Shown one piece after another: positions 56,109-64,000 of a stretch of DNA of 64,000 nucleotides. Under the pieces are notes generated by a model. It ran no database searches. It was not told where the DNA came from and saw nothing but the letters and a program-made list of their open reading frames with translations. The stretch's first letter is position 1. Each line of letters opens with the position of its first letter. The stretch is from Acinetobacter tjernbergiae DSM 14971 = CIP 107465 (GTDB lineage: Bacteria > Pseudomonadota > Gammaproteobacteria > Pseudomonadales > Moraxellaceae): NCBI RefSeq assembly GCF_000374425.1, contig NZ_KB894361.1, positions 1 to 64,000 on the forward strand, in the 5' to 3' direction. The position numbers were made by a program, and so were the translations under genes.

Positions 56109-56984
56109 ATGATTAAAAAGGCAATTTTACCTGTTGCAGGTTTAGGAACACGTTTTCTACCTGCAAGTAAATCTATTCCTAAAGAAATGGTCATTGTTGT
56201 GGATCGCCCTGCAATTGAATATGTGGTACGTGAAGCAGTTGCGGCGGGTATTGAACAAATTATTTTAGTAACACATTCCTCTAAAGCATCAATTGAAAAT
56301 TATTTTGATCGTAATTTCGAACTTGAAACCACTTTAGAACAAAAGAAGAAATTTGATTTACTCAAAGAAATTACAGAGATATTGCCTAAGCATATTAGTG
56401 TTGTAAGTGTACGCCAACCACAACCGTTAGGATTGGGTCACGCCGTACTTTGTGCGAAAGATATTGTGGGGGATGAAGCGTTTGCGGTGTTATTACCTGA
56501 TGTATTAGTCAAAGATAGTGCATCTCAAAATGATTTAGCTCTCATGATCCAACGTTTCGAGCAATCTCAAGCTGCTCAGATTATGGTAGAGGCTGTTCCT
56601 GATCATTTGGTTGATCAATATGGTATTGTAGATGTTGCTGTTTCTCCGAATGAAGGGGAAAGTGCTATCATGCAGGGAATTGTTGAGAAACCTGCAATAG
56701 GTACTGCGCCATCCAATTTATCTGTGGTAGGACGTTATATTTTACCTGCTCAGATTATGACGTTATTAGAAAATACCCCGCGTGGTGCTGGCAATGAAAT
56801 TCAACTGACGGATGCGATTGCAACATTGCAGCAATCACAAAATGTTGAAGCCTATCGGATGAAAGGGCAAACTTTTGATTGTGGTAGTAAGCTTGGCTAT
56901 CTAAAAGCAGTCTTACACTATGGTATTGAACATCCAAAATTGGGTGAAGATTTTAAGGGTCTGATTCAAGGATTGGCCCTATAA
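56109..56984 (+). CDS. galU: UTP-glucose-1-phosphate uridylyltransferase
   Basis: This 291-residue enzyme makes UDP-glucose. Signature: KAILPVAGLGTRFLPASKSIPKEMVIVVDRPAIEYVVREAVAAGI, QPLGLGHAVLCAKDIVGDEAFAVLLPDVL, and GRYILPAQIMTLLENTPRGAGNEIQLTDAI. It is 12 bases after gdr and starts the conserved galU-ugd-pgi-galE precursor block of Acinetobacter K loci. Confidence 0.96.
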   Translation: MIKKAILPVAGLGTRFLPASKSIPKEMVIVVDRPAIEYVVREAVAAGIEQIILVTHSSKASIENYFDRNFELETTLEQKKKFDLLKEITEILPKHISVVSVRQPQPLGLGHAVLCAKDIVGDEAFAVLLPDVLVKDSASQNDLALMIQRFEQSQAAQIMVEAVPDHLVDQYGIVDVAVSPNEGESAIMQGIVEKPAIGTAPSNLSVVGRYILPAQIMTLLENTPRGAGNEIQLTDAIATLQQSQNVEAYRMKGQTFDCGSKLGYLKAVLHYGIEHPKLGEDFKGLIQGLAL

Positions 56985-57000
56985 TTTAGGGTAAATGGTT

Positions 57001-58257
57001 ATGAAAGTTGCAATATTCGGCAATACTTTATATGCAGGCGTGATGTCTGCATTGTTGTCTGAATCAGGACATTTTGTTTTTTGGTGTTCGAATATTGCAG
57101 ATGATAGTGGATCACATCATTCTTTCCACGATGAAAACGTGAGTCATTTATTAAGTAAACAACTGAAAAGTGGTTTTCTTAATTATTGTGACAGTCAAAG
57201 TGTTCCACTAGATACAGATGCTTATTTCTTTAGTTTTAATCAAACACAAGAATCACAAGTTTTTCAGCTCTTACTTGATTTAAAACAACAACCAATTATT
57301 CATCCGAAATTGATGATCAATGCCTCTACTTTTGGTTTACACGGCACCGAAAAATTACAGCAGATTTTATCTGAAGATGATTGGGTCTATTTACCAGATA
57401 CCATTCAGGAAGGGAATGCGTTACACAGCCTCACCCAAGCGAAACAGTTGATTGTTGGATGTACACATCGTGAAGCACAGATCAAACTAAAAGAACTGTT
57501 AAGACCTTTCTTTCCGCTCGAACAACAATACTTGTTTATGCCTATTTTGGATGCTGAATTTACCAAACTCAGTATTTCAGGCATGTTGGCAACACGAATT
57601 AGTTATATTAATGATCTGGCGGTTGTTGCTGAAAAGTTAGGCATTGATATCGCTTCAGTCCGTCAGGGGATGGCTGCGGATAGTCGCATAGGGACCGCTT
57701 ATTTATCACCTGGTGCAGGTTTTGGTGGGGAAAATTTCTCGCACGATATCCTAACCTTGTCTAATACTGTTGCGAATACGGGTGTTAAAAGCCAATTATT
57801 GGCTCAAGTTTGGGACATTAATGAGCAACAGAAAGAAATTCTATTCCGTAAGTTATGGAATTATTATCATGGTGATTTACAAGGCAAGACGATTGCCATT
57901 TGGGGGGCTTCTTTTAAAGAAAATACCTCTAGTATTCAACAATCACCGATTCATCAAATGTTAGCGGCATTGTGGGCACAAGGAGTGATTGTACGATTAC
58001 ATGACCCTCAAGCTTTAGATGAAATCAAGATGATGTACGGGCAGCGAGCGGATCTTATTCTGTGTGATGATCAATATGAAGCGGTGCAAAATGTACACGG
58101 TTTGTGTGTTTTAACGGCTTGGAAGCAATATTGGAGTCCAGCCTTTAAGCAACTCACGCAAAGCATGACACATCCGTTGATTTTAGATGGGCGTAATATC
58201 TATGACCCTCATTTTGTTAAGGCTCAAGGTTTTGCTTATATGGGCGTGGGGCGTTAA
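57001..58257 (+). CDS. ugd: UDP-glucose 6-dehydrogenase-like protein with altered active site
   Basis: This 418-residue protein has the position and overall architecture of Ugd (N-terminal Rossmann, central [33 protein letters not shown]-terminal [21 protein letters not shown]). The catalytic segment normally FGGSCFxKD reads FGGENFSHD (residues 241-249), so the nucleophilic Cys position is Asn245. The helper Asn of KxxxN after K189 is Ser193. The nucleotide loop GxGYVG is GNTLYAG. Comparison: wecC in this window keeps all of these. It is either a very divergent dehydrogenase or an inactive one; from memory, Acinetobacter ugd proteins share this form. ATG 57001 is preferred to 56995. Confidence 0.75.
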   Translation: MKVAIFGNTLYAGVMSALLSESGHFVFWCSNIADDSGSHHSFHDENVSHLLSKQLKSGFLNYCDSQSVPLDTDAYFFSFNQTQESQVFQLLLDLKQQPIIHPKLMINASTFGLHGTEKLQQILSEDDWVYLPDTIQEGNALHSLTQAKQLIVGCTHREAQIKLKELLRPFFPLEQQYLFMPILDAEFTKLSISGMLATRISYINDLAVVAEKLGIDIASVRQGMAADSRIGTAYLSPGAGFGGENFSHDILTLSNTVANTGVKSQLLAQVWDINEQQKEILFRKLWNYYHGDLQGKTIAIWGASFKENTSSIQQSPIHQMLAALWAQGVIVRLHDPQALDEIKMMYGQRADLILCDDQYEAVQNVHGLCVLTAWKQYWSPAFKQLTQSMTHPLILDGRNIYDPHFVKAQGFAYMGVGR

Positions 58258-58259
58258 GC

Positions 58260-59933
58260 ATGCTAGATCATCTTCAATTATCACCAATGAAAGCTCAAAA
58301 TGCTAAATCGAAAAACTTAGCCTTATTACAGAAAAAATTCAAAGAGATCCATCTTAATCAATTGTTTGCAGAAGATTCGGCACGGTTTCAGCATTTTTCA
58401 GTTGAATATGATCAAATTGTTTTAGATTTTAGTAAGCAACGAATTGATCAGAATATATTGAATGAATTGGTTGAGTTTGCTCAAAATCAAAATCTTACTG
58501 AATGGATCAAAAGATTATTTTCTTTAGAGCAAATTAATTATACGGAACAACGGGCAGCAATGCATTGGGCACTGCGTTTGCCTGATTCTGAACAGTATTT
58601 TTCTGAGATCAATCGGGATGTTCACGAACAGCTAGAACGTATGTATGCTCTAGTTGCGAAAATCCATGCTGGGCAGTATCGTGGCGCGACAGGTGAAGTG
58701 ATTCAGGATGTGGTTAACATCGGTGTGGGTGGCTCTGATTTAGGGCCATTGATGGTGACACATGCACTTTCTGATTTTAAAGTGGCAACAGCGAAACCTT
58801 TAGGTATTCATTTTGTTTCCACGATGGATGGTAGTCAACTCTCGGATTTATTGCATCAACTTCGCCCTGAAACAACCCTGTTTATTATCTCATCGAAGTC
58901 TTTTGGCACGATTGATACACTTTCTAATGCACAAACTGTACGCCAATGGTTAGAAAAAACCTTGGGTACGGATACGCGAGTATTGAAAAACCATTTTATT
59001 GGGATTTCGACCAAACCTGAGAAAATGACAGAATGGGGAATCGCATCGGATAAACAGCTTCTGTTGTGGGATTGGGTGGGTGGTCGTTATTCACTTTGGT
59101 CATGTATTGGTTTACCGATCGCACTCACCATTGGCGTAGAGGGCTTTAAGCAATTATTAGCAGGTGCTTATGCGATCGATCAGCATTTTCAAACAGCATC
59201 GTTTGCTCAGAATATCCCGATTTTGATGGGGGTGTTAGGTGCTTGGAATAATAATTTTCTTGATATCCAGACCCATGCTGTACTCCCGTATGATGGGCGA
59301 TTGAAATATTTTGCTTCATACTTGCAACAACTCGAAATGGAGTCAAACGGGAAGTCTATTCAGCGAAATGGTGAAAAAGTTGATTCTGCGACATGCCCAA
59401 TTGTTTGGGGCGAGGTGGGACCCAATGCCCAACATGCATTTTATCAATTGCTACATCAAGGAACGCATGCAGTAAGTTGTGATTTTATTGCACCAGTACA
59501 ACGCTATAACTCAAATCAATTTACGTATGCTGAGAATGCGGATGCCTTAGTTGAACAACATCATTTAGCACTCTCAAATTGTTTAGCCCAGTCTCGTTTA
59601 TTGGCATTTGGAAATCAGGCGCTCTCAGTAGATGAGTTAGGGGACTTACCTGCTTATAAGCAATATCAAGGCAATCAACCAAGCTCAACAATCTTGTTGA
59701 AAGAACTCAATCCTTATAATTTGGGGATGTTGATTGCAACTTATGAGCATAAGGTTTTTGTGCAATCTGTTTTATGGAATATTAACCCCTTTGATCAATG
59801 GGGGGTGGAAAAAGGTAAAGAGATTGCCAATCAACTATTACCGATTTTAAATCGTGAACAAGATGACCTGTCTGGTTTCGATGCATCAACGAAAGGGTTA
59901 CTTAAAATCTTATTAGGTAAGACTGATGGCTAG
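58260..59933 (+). CDS. pgi: Glucose-6-phosphate isomerase
   Basis: This 557-residue enzyme interconverts glucose-6-P and fructose-6-P, feeding both UDP-glucose and UDP-GlcNAc supply. Signature parts: [72 protein letters not shown], and [18 protein letters not shown] [18 protein letters not shown] with catalytic His/Glu segments. The start is 2 bases after the ugd stop. It is called gpi in K-locus naming. Confidence 0.96.
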   Translation: MLDHLQLSPMKAQNAKSKNLALLQKKFKEIHLNQLFAEDSARFQHFSVEYDQIVLDFSKQRIDQNILNELVEFAQNQNLTEWIKRLFSLEQINYTEQRAAMHWALRLPDSEQYFSEINRDVHEQLERMYALVAKIHAGQYRGATGEVIQDVVNIGVGGSDLGPLMVTHALSDFKVATAKPLGIHFVSTMDGSQLSDLLHQLRPETTLFIISSKSFGTIDTLSNAQTVRQWLEKTLGTDTRVLKNHFIGISTKPEKMTEWGIASDKQLLLWDWVGGRYSLWSCIGLPIALTIGVEGFKQLLAGAYAIDQHFQTASFAQNIPILMGVLGAWNNNFLDIQTHAVLPYDGRLKYFASYLQQLEMESNGKSIQRNGEKVDSATCPIVWGEVGPNAQHAFYQLLHQGTHAVSCDFIAPVQRYNSNQFTYAENADALVEQHHLALSNCLAQSRLLAFGNQALSVDELGDLPAYKQYQGNQPSSTILLKELNPYNLGMLIATYEHKVFVQSVLWNINPFDQWGVEKGKEIANQLLPILNREQDDLSGFDASTKGLLKILLGKTDG

Positions 59934-60939
59934 TGTTTTAGTCACAGGTGGTGCAGGTTATTTAGGTTCACATACATGTGTTGAATTATTAAGTGCTGGG
60001 CACGATGTTGTCGTTTTTGATAATTTATCAAATAGTTGTGAAGAAGCCTTAAATCGTGTGCAAGAGTTAACGCATAAATCTTTAACCTTTGTACAAGGTG
60101 ATATTCGTTATCAAGATGAAATTGATCAAGTATTTAGTGACCATCATATTGATGTGGTGATTCATTTTGCAGGTCTAAAGGCGATAAATGAGAGCTTAGA
60201 AACACCATTGACTTATTTTGATCATAATGTTGTAGGAGGAACTCAGCTATTGAAGTCAATGGAAAAGGCGAAAGTCTTTACGTTGATTTTTAGCTCTTCA
60301 GCAACGATTTATGAAGCAATAGGTGATATCCCACTACATGAAGATGTGCCAGTATTGTCAAAGAATAACTATAGCTATACCAAACTGATTACTGAACAAA
60401 TGTTGCAGCAAATTGCCAAGGCAGACTCACGTTGGTCAATTGCTTTACTCCGTTATTTCAATCCAGTGGGTGCACATAAAAGTGGACGTATTGGTGAAGA
60501 CCCGCAGGGAGTTCCCAATAATTTGATGCCGTATATCACTCAGGTCGCGGTAGGTCGCCGTAAAAAATTATCTATTTATGGACATGACTATGACACCATT
60601 GATGGTACAGGTGTTCGTGATTATATTCATGTTGTTGATTTGGCGAATGCTCATCTTTGTGCGTTAAATAATCGTCTTGGGGCAAAAGGTTGTCGAGCAT
60701 GGAATATTGGTACAGGTCGTGGCTCATCGGTATTGCAGGTCAAAAACAGCTTTGAAGAGGTCACAGGAATCCCTATTGCATTTGAACTTTCCTCACGCCG
60801 TGCAGGTGATGTTGCAACTTCATGTGCAGATAATTCTCGCGCAGTAACGGAATTGGGTTGGCAACCACAATATACTTTAGAAGATATGTTGGCAGATAGT
60901 TGGAATTGGCAAAAACAAAATCCGAATGGTTATAACTAA
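59926..60939 (+). CDS. galE: UDP-glucose/UDP-GlcNAc 4-epimerase
   Basis: This 337-residue SDR epimerase has [33 protein letters not shown] at the start, [18 protein letters not shown], the catalytic Ser/Thr in [10 protein letters not shown], and YxxxK as [12 protein letters not shown]. It also has [30 protein letters not shown] and [12 protein letters not shown]. It makes UDP-Gal and perhaps UDP-GalNAc (called gne1 in Acinetobacter K loci). It overlaps the pgi end by 8 bases. The next gene, pgm, is convergent, with a shared terminator. Confidence 0.93.
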   Translation: MASVLVTGGAGYLGSHTCVELLSAGHDVVVFDNLSNSCEEALNRVQELTHKSLTFVQGDIRYQDEIDQVFSDHHIDVVIHFAGLKAINESLETPLTYFDHNVVGGTQLLKSMEKAKVFTLIFSSSATIYEAIGDIPLHEDVPVLSKNNYSYTKLITEQMLQQIAKADSRWSIALLRYFNPVGAHKSGRIGEDPQGVPNNLMPYITQVAVGRRKKLSIYGHDYDTIDGTGVRDYIHVVDLANAHLCALNNRLGAKGCRAWNIGTGRGSSVLQVKNSFEEVTGIPIAFELSSRRAGDVATSCADNSRAVTELGWQPQYTLEDMLADSWNWQKQNPNGYN

Positions 60940-60947
60940 GAGATTAA

Positions 60948-60970
60948 AAAAGGAGCTAAATGCTCCTTTT
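60948..60970. terminator. Bidirectional terminator between galE and pgm
   Basis: AAAAGGAGC (60948-60956) pairs with GCTCCTTTT (60962-60970), loop TAAAT. A-rich and T-rich flanks suit both strands; it ends the rightward capsule operon and the leftward pgm. Confidence 0.88.
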
Positions 60971-60984
60971 AAAATTTGATCAAT

Positions 60985-62355
60985 CTATTTTTGAATCAAA
61001 GCAGTCAACTCATCGACATAGCTTTGCATTGGTTGCGGATTTTGCTCTGCACGACTTTCAATATTTAAACGAAGCAAAGGCTCAGTATTAGATGCCCGAA
61101 CATTTAAACGCCATACACCAAAATCAAGACTCACGCCATCAGTACGGTCTACTTGTGGATTTTGGTCAGCATAAAAGTCAAAGATTTTTTGAACCGTTGC
61201 TTGCGTATCTGCCACTTTAAAATTGATTTCACCGCTACAAGGGAATTTGGCAATCATATTTTCAACCAGTGTCGAAAGAGATTGACCTGTTTCAGAGAGT
61301 AGGGCAATGGTAAGTAACCAAGGAATCATACCGCTATCACAATAAGCAAAATCACGGAAATAGTGGTGTGCGCTCATTTCACCACCGTAAACAGCATTGT
61401 GTTCACGCATCACATCTTTAATAAAGGCATGTCCACATTTTGACTGGATTGCAGTTCCTTGATATTGATTGACAATATCTAAGGTATTCCAGATTAAACG
61501 TGGGTCATGTACGATTTTTTCACCTGATTGCTTGATCAGGAAAGCTTGTGCCAATAAACCGACAATGTAATATCCTTCAATGAATTCGCCTTTCTCATCA
61601 AATAGGAAACAACGATCAAAGTCACCATCCCAAGCAATGCCCATATCTGCATGATGTTGAAGAACGGCATCGCGTGTGCTATCTCGGTTCTCAATCAAGA
61701 GTGGGTTCGGAATACCATTTGGAAAATTGCCATCGGCTTCGTGATGGATTTTGATAAATTCAACAGGAATACTGAGTTCTTGAAATTTTTGCTCAATTGC
61801 ATCAATCACATGACCTGCTGCACCATTGCCTGAATTGACCACAAGTTTCAGTGGCTTAATTTTGAGTGGGTCAATATAAGTGAGAAGATGTTCGATGAAT
61901 TCAGGCAAAATATTATAGTTTTCAGTTGAACCCTTTTGTTCTACTTCTACAAAATCACCAGACTCAGCCAATGCTTGAATGTCTTTTAAGCCTGTATCAG
62001 CACTGATTGGGCGCGCATTTTCACGTACCAATTTCATACCATTGTAGTCCATAGGGTTATGGCTTGCCGTGACTTCGATCCCACCTTGCACATCGAGATG
62101 GAAAGCACCGAAATAAACTTCTTCTGTGCCTGTCATACCCAAATCAAGCACATTGACACCCGCATCATTTAAACCACGAATGGTGGCGTGTTTTAAGCCT
62201 TCACTGCTGAGGCGGATATCACAACCAATCACGACTTTTTTAGGTTGGTAGATTTGTCCGTATGCACGACCGATTTTATAGGCGATTTCTTCGTTGAGTT
62301 CAGTGCCTAGTTTTCCGCGAATATCGTAGGCTTTAAAGCAAGTCAGTTGAGTCAT
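60985..62355 (-). CDS. pgm: Phosphomannomutase/phosphoglucomutase
   Basis: This 456-residue alpha-D-phosphohexomutase supplies glucose-1-P for galU. The catalytic Ser loop is [16 protein letters not shown], the metal loop is [15 protein letters not shown], the sugar-binding loop is [11 protein letters not shown], and the phosphate loop is [14 protein letters not shown]. It matches AlgC-type PMM/PGM. The reading frame also allows ATG 62385, but [14 protein letters not shown] at 62355 is the common N-terminus; neither has a strong ribosome site. Convergent pgm at the end of the K locus is usual in Acinetobacter. Confidence 0.94.
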   Translation of the reverse strand: MTQLTCFKAYDIRGKLGTELNEEIAYKIGRAYGQIYQPKKVVIGCDIRLSSEGLKHATIRGLNDAGVNVLDLGMTGTEEVYFGAFHLDVQGGIEVTASHNPMDYNGMKLVRENARPISADTGLKDIQALAESGDFVEVEQKGSTENYNILPEFIEHLLTYIDPLKIKPLKLVVNSGNGAAGHVIDAIEQKFQELSIPVEFIKIHHEADGNFPNGIPNPLLIENRDSTRDAVLQHHADMGIAWDGDFDRCFLFDEKGEFIEGYYIVGLLAQAFLIKQSGEKIVHDPRLIWNTLDIVNQYQGTAIQSKCGHAFIKDVMREHNAVYGGEMSAHHYFRDFAYCDSGMIPWLLTIALLSETGQSLSTLVENMIAKFPCSGEINFKVADTQATVQKIFDFYADQNPQVDRTDGVSLDFGVWRLNVRASNTEPLLRLNIESRAEQNPQPMQSYVDELTALIQK

Positions 62356-62512
62356 GTTCAAAAGTGCTGTTTGTTGTTTATTCATGTGTTGCAGTATACA
62401 AAGACTCGCTAGGCTTGAACATTCATAGATACAGATTTAATCATTTAGCAATTTTTCTTGGTTTTAGCTAGATGACCAATCTTAAATTTAAAAGACTCTC
62501 ATCATGTAAAAA

Positions 62513-62548
62513 CAAAAAGGGTTGTTCCACGTGAAACAACCCTTTTTG
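62513..62548. promoter_or_regulatory. parS: parS-type ParB site within a 36-bp near-perfect palindrome
   Basis: TGTTCCACGTGAAACA at 62523-62538 fits the consensus parS. Its flanks continue the symmetry to 62513-62548 with only one mismatched pair, with AAAAAGGG and CCCTTTTT outer arms, so the structure could also terminate transcripts coming from tyrB on the minus strand. Confidence 0.8.
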
Positions 62549-62590
62549 ATCCATAAAGTCTCCCTTTTAAAAGGGAGATTTAGAGGGATT

Positions 62591-63796
62591 TTAAGCTGAT
62601 TTCGCTAAAACTTCTGCGACCGCTTTTGCCACTTTATAAATATTATTCATATTTAGACCCGCAACACAGATACGACCACTGCGCACCAAATAGATTGCAT
62701 ATTCTTCACGTAAGGTATCGACTTGCTCACCTGTTAACCCTGTATAGCTGAACATACCTTTTTGATTGACAAGATAGCTGAAATCACGGTCTGGTAATGC
62801 TTTTGTCAATTCATCTTTTAAGATGCTACGCATTTTGATAATACGCTCACGCATCTCTTGCACTTCAACTTGCCATTGTTGGTTAAGATCAGTGTCATTT
62901 AACACTTGATCGACTAACCATGCACCTGTTGTTGGTGGGCTTGAATAGTTACGACGTACTGTTGCTTTGAGCTGACCAAATGTACATTGTGCTGCTTCAG
63001 CATCATCACAAACAAAAGTTAGACCACCGACACGCTCACCATAAAGTGAGAAGATCTTAGAGAATGAATTGCTCACGATGAAGTTAAGACCTGCTTGGTC
63101 TAAAGCGCGAATTGCATAGGCATCTTGTTCCATACCGTCGCCAAAGCCTTGATAAGCAATGTCGAGGAATGGGATGAGATTACGCTCTTTTAATACGGCA
63201 ATCACTTGATCCCATTGTGCTGGATTTAAGTCAGCACCTGTCGGGTTGTGGCAGCAAGGGTGTAATAACACAATGCTGTGTTCTGCCAACGTATTTAGTG
63301 TCGACAACATGCCATCAAAATCAACGCCACGTGTTTCAGCATCAAAGTATGGATAGAAATTGCTCTTGATGCCTGCGCCATTGAAGATCGCAACGTGGTT
63401 ATCCCAAGTCGGTTGGCTGACCCAAACTTCTGAATTTGGGAAATAGGTTTTTAAGAAATCCGCACCAACTTTTAATGCACCTGAACCACCCAGTGTTTGA
63501 ATGGTTGCAACACGACCTTGTTGGATTGCTGGACTATTCGCACCAAACAAAAGTGCTTGAATCGCTTCACGGTAAGGTTTGAAACCTTCCATTGGGAGAT
63601 AAAGTTTGGTTTTATCATTCTTAGGCGCAATACGTTTCTGCGCTTCGATAATGGTATCAAGCTGAGGAACGATACTGTCTTCGTTATAGTACAAACCAAT
63701 ACTCAAATTAACCTTTTCAGCGCGTGGATCAGTGTTGAACTGTTCCATAAGTGAAAGAATTGGATCGCCTGCATAAGGTGGGATATGTTGAAACAT
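62591..63796 (-). CDS. tyrB: Aromatic amino acid aminotransferase
   Basis: This 401-residue class I aminotransferase transaminates tyrosine, phenylalanine and aspartate with 2-oxoglutarate. Segments: [75 protein letters not shown], and the PLP Lys in [19 protein letters not shown]. The C-terminal Arg lies in [13 protein letters not shown]. Start ATG 63796 gives the family N-terminus; 8 more codons are open upstream. It is separated from pgm by about 235 bases with the parS palindrome. Confidence 0.94.
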   Translation of the reverse strand: MFQHIPPYAGDPILSLMEQFNTDPRAEKVNLSIGLYYNEDSIVPQLDTIIEAQKRIAPKNDKTKLYLPMEGFKPYREAIQALLFGANSPAIQQGRVATIQTLGGSGALKVGADFLKTYFPNSEVWVSQPTWDNHVAIFNGAGIKSNFYPYFDAETRGVDFDGMLSTLNTLAEHSIVLLHPCCHNPTGADLNPAQWDQVIAVLKERNLIPFLDIAYQGFGDGMEQDAYAIRALDQAGLNFIVSNSFSKIFSLYGERVGGLTFVCDDAEAAQCTFGQLKATVRRNYSSPPTTGAWLVDQVLNDTDLNQQWQVEVQEMRERIIKMRSILKDELTKALPDRDFSYLVNQKGMFSYTGLTGEQVDTLREEYAIYLVRSGRICVAGLNMNNIYKVAKAVAEVLAKSA

Positions 63797-63937
63797 TAAC
63801 AATGTCCTTTTATTCAACAAGGTGCATGGATGTGTTTTGGAATGCCCAATAATGTACCAATAAAGCGAGTATGAAGCACCCTATTCTTTGCATTATTGTC
63901 GTAGTATTTAATTACAAAATTGATTCTAAAAGTGCCG

Positions 63938-63959
63938 ATTATAAGGATTGTCTACAATC
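63938..63959 (-). promoter_or_regulatory. Putative tyrB promoter and overlapping palindrome
   Basis: On the minus strand a perfect -10 box TATAAT lies at 63938-63943, about 140 bases before tyrB. No good -35 matches. GATTGT-CT-ACAATC (63946-63959) is a palindrome just upstream of the -10 and could be an operator. Confidence 0.45.
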
Positions 63960-64000
63960 AAGCTGTTATACCATCGTCTTAGGATAAGAAGAATAAAGGG

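Noticed and set aside
57001..58257. ugd as a pseudogene
   Set aside because: The frame is intact and of full length, coupled to its neighbours; substitutions are confined and patterned, so it is reported as an altered enzyme instead.

Overview
The window is a bacterial chromosome segment from the genus Acinetobacter, probably not A. baumannii itself. The case for the genus is the low G+C codon usage, a 5S rRNA 3' end of Acinetobacter type at base 1, the murJ / two FKBP genes / wzc-wzb-wza / capsule genes / galU-ugd-pgi-galE-pgm order of an Acinetobacter K (capsule) locus, and linked markers such as the desaturase operon with its TetR repressor. The genus call rests on remembered gene order and protein families. 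No search was run. Two exact ParB-site (parS) sequences fit a position near the replication origin, where the K locus lies in this genus.

Layout. 1-98: end of an rRNA operon (5S rRNA and terminator). 148-2588: a zinc-ribbon DUF2007 protein, a Sel1-repeat protein, an ankyrin pseudogene with three in-frame stops, and an FMN reductase. 2697-7630: a leftward ribF-ileS-lspA-fkpB run. 7836-11362: a TDT-family transporter, a nucleosidase, an orphan Imm30-like immunity protein and a RutR-like regulator. 11570-16380: a leftward sulfonate operon with two SsuA-like lipoproteins followed by ssuD, ssuC and ssuB. 16692-20901: argA, an RcnB-like protein and a ubiG-mupP-SDR operon. 21079-23398: dsbA, then a TetR gene paired with a BtrH-like cysteine acyltransferase/peptidase homologue. 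23506-26729: a FabR/DesT-like repressor divergent from a reductase-desaturase operon, with a promoter full of palindromic operators. 26854-33911: rph, a small lipoprotein, phospholipase C, a 57-aa small protein, nadC, ampD and murJ.

The capsule locus (33957-62355) starts with two FKBP isomerases and a leftward wza-wzb-wzc export block. A 627-bp divergent promoter region follows. A long rightward operon then encodes UDP-ManNAcA synthesis (wecB, wecC), a hexapeptide acetyltransferase, Wzx flippase, a glycosyltransferase, Wzy polymerase, a fused dehydrogenase/Gfo-Idh-MocA oxidoreductase, a heparinase II/III-like protein, a second glycosyltransferase, and a QuiNAc4NAc (diacetylbacillosamine) module: initiating transferase, acetyltransferase, aminotransferase, dehydratase. 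Precursor genes galU, ugd-like, pgi and galE follow, with pgm convergent. The predicted K unit starts on QuiNAc4NAc and contains ManNAcA. The window ends with an aromatic aminotransferase gene directly beside pgm, with no lactate-utilisation genes between them.

The observations I rate highest are: the two exact parS sites, one inside a near-perfect 36-bp palindrome; the oxidoreductase/heparinase/glycosyltransferase module translationally coupled inside a capsule operon; a UDP-glucose-dehydrogenase-like protein whose catalytic cysteine position is Asn; the TetR-BtrH pair; the operator array in front of the desaturase operon; and a G8 tract in a capsule acetyltransferase gene. I found no CRISPR array, prophage, tRNA or intact insertion sequence.
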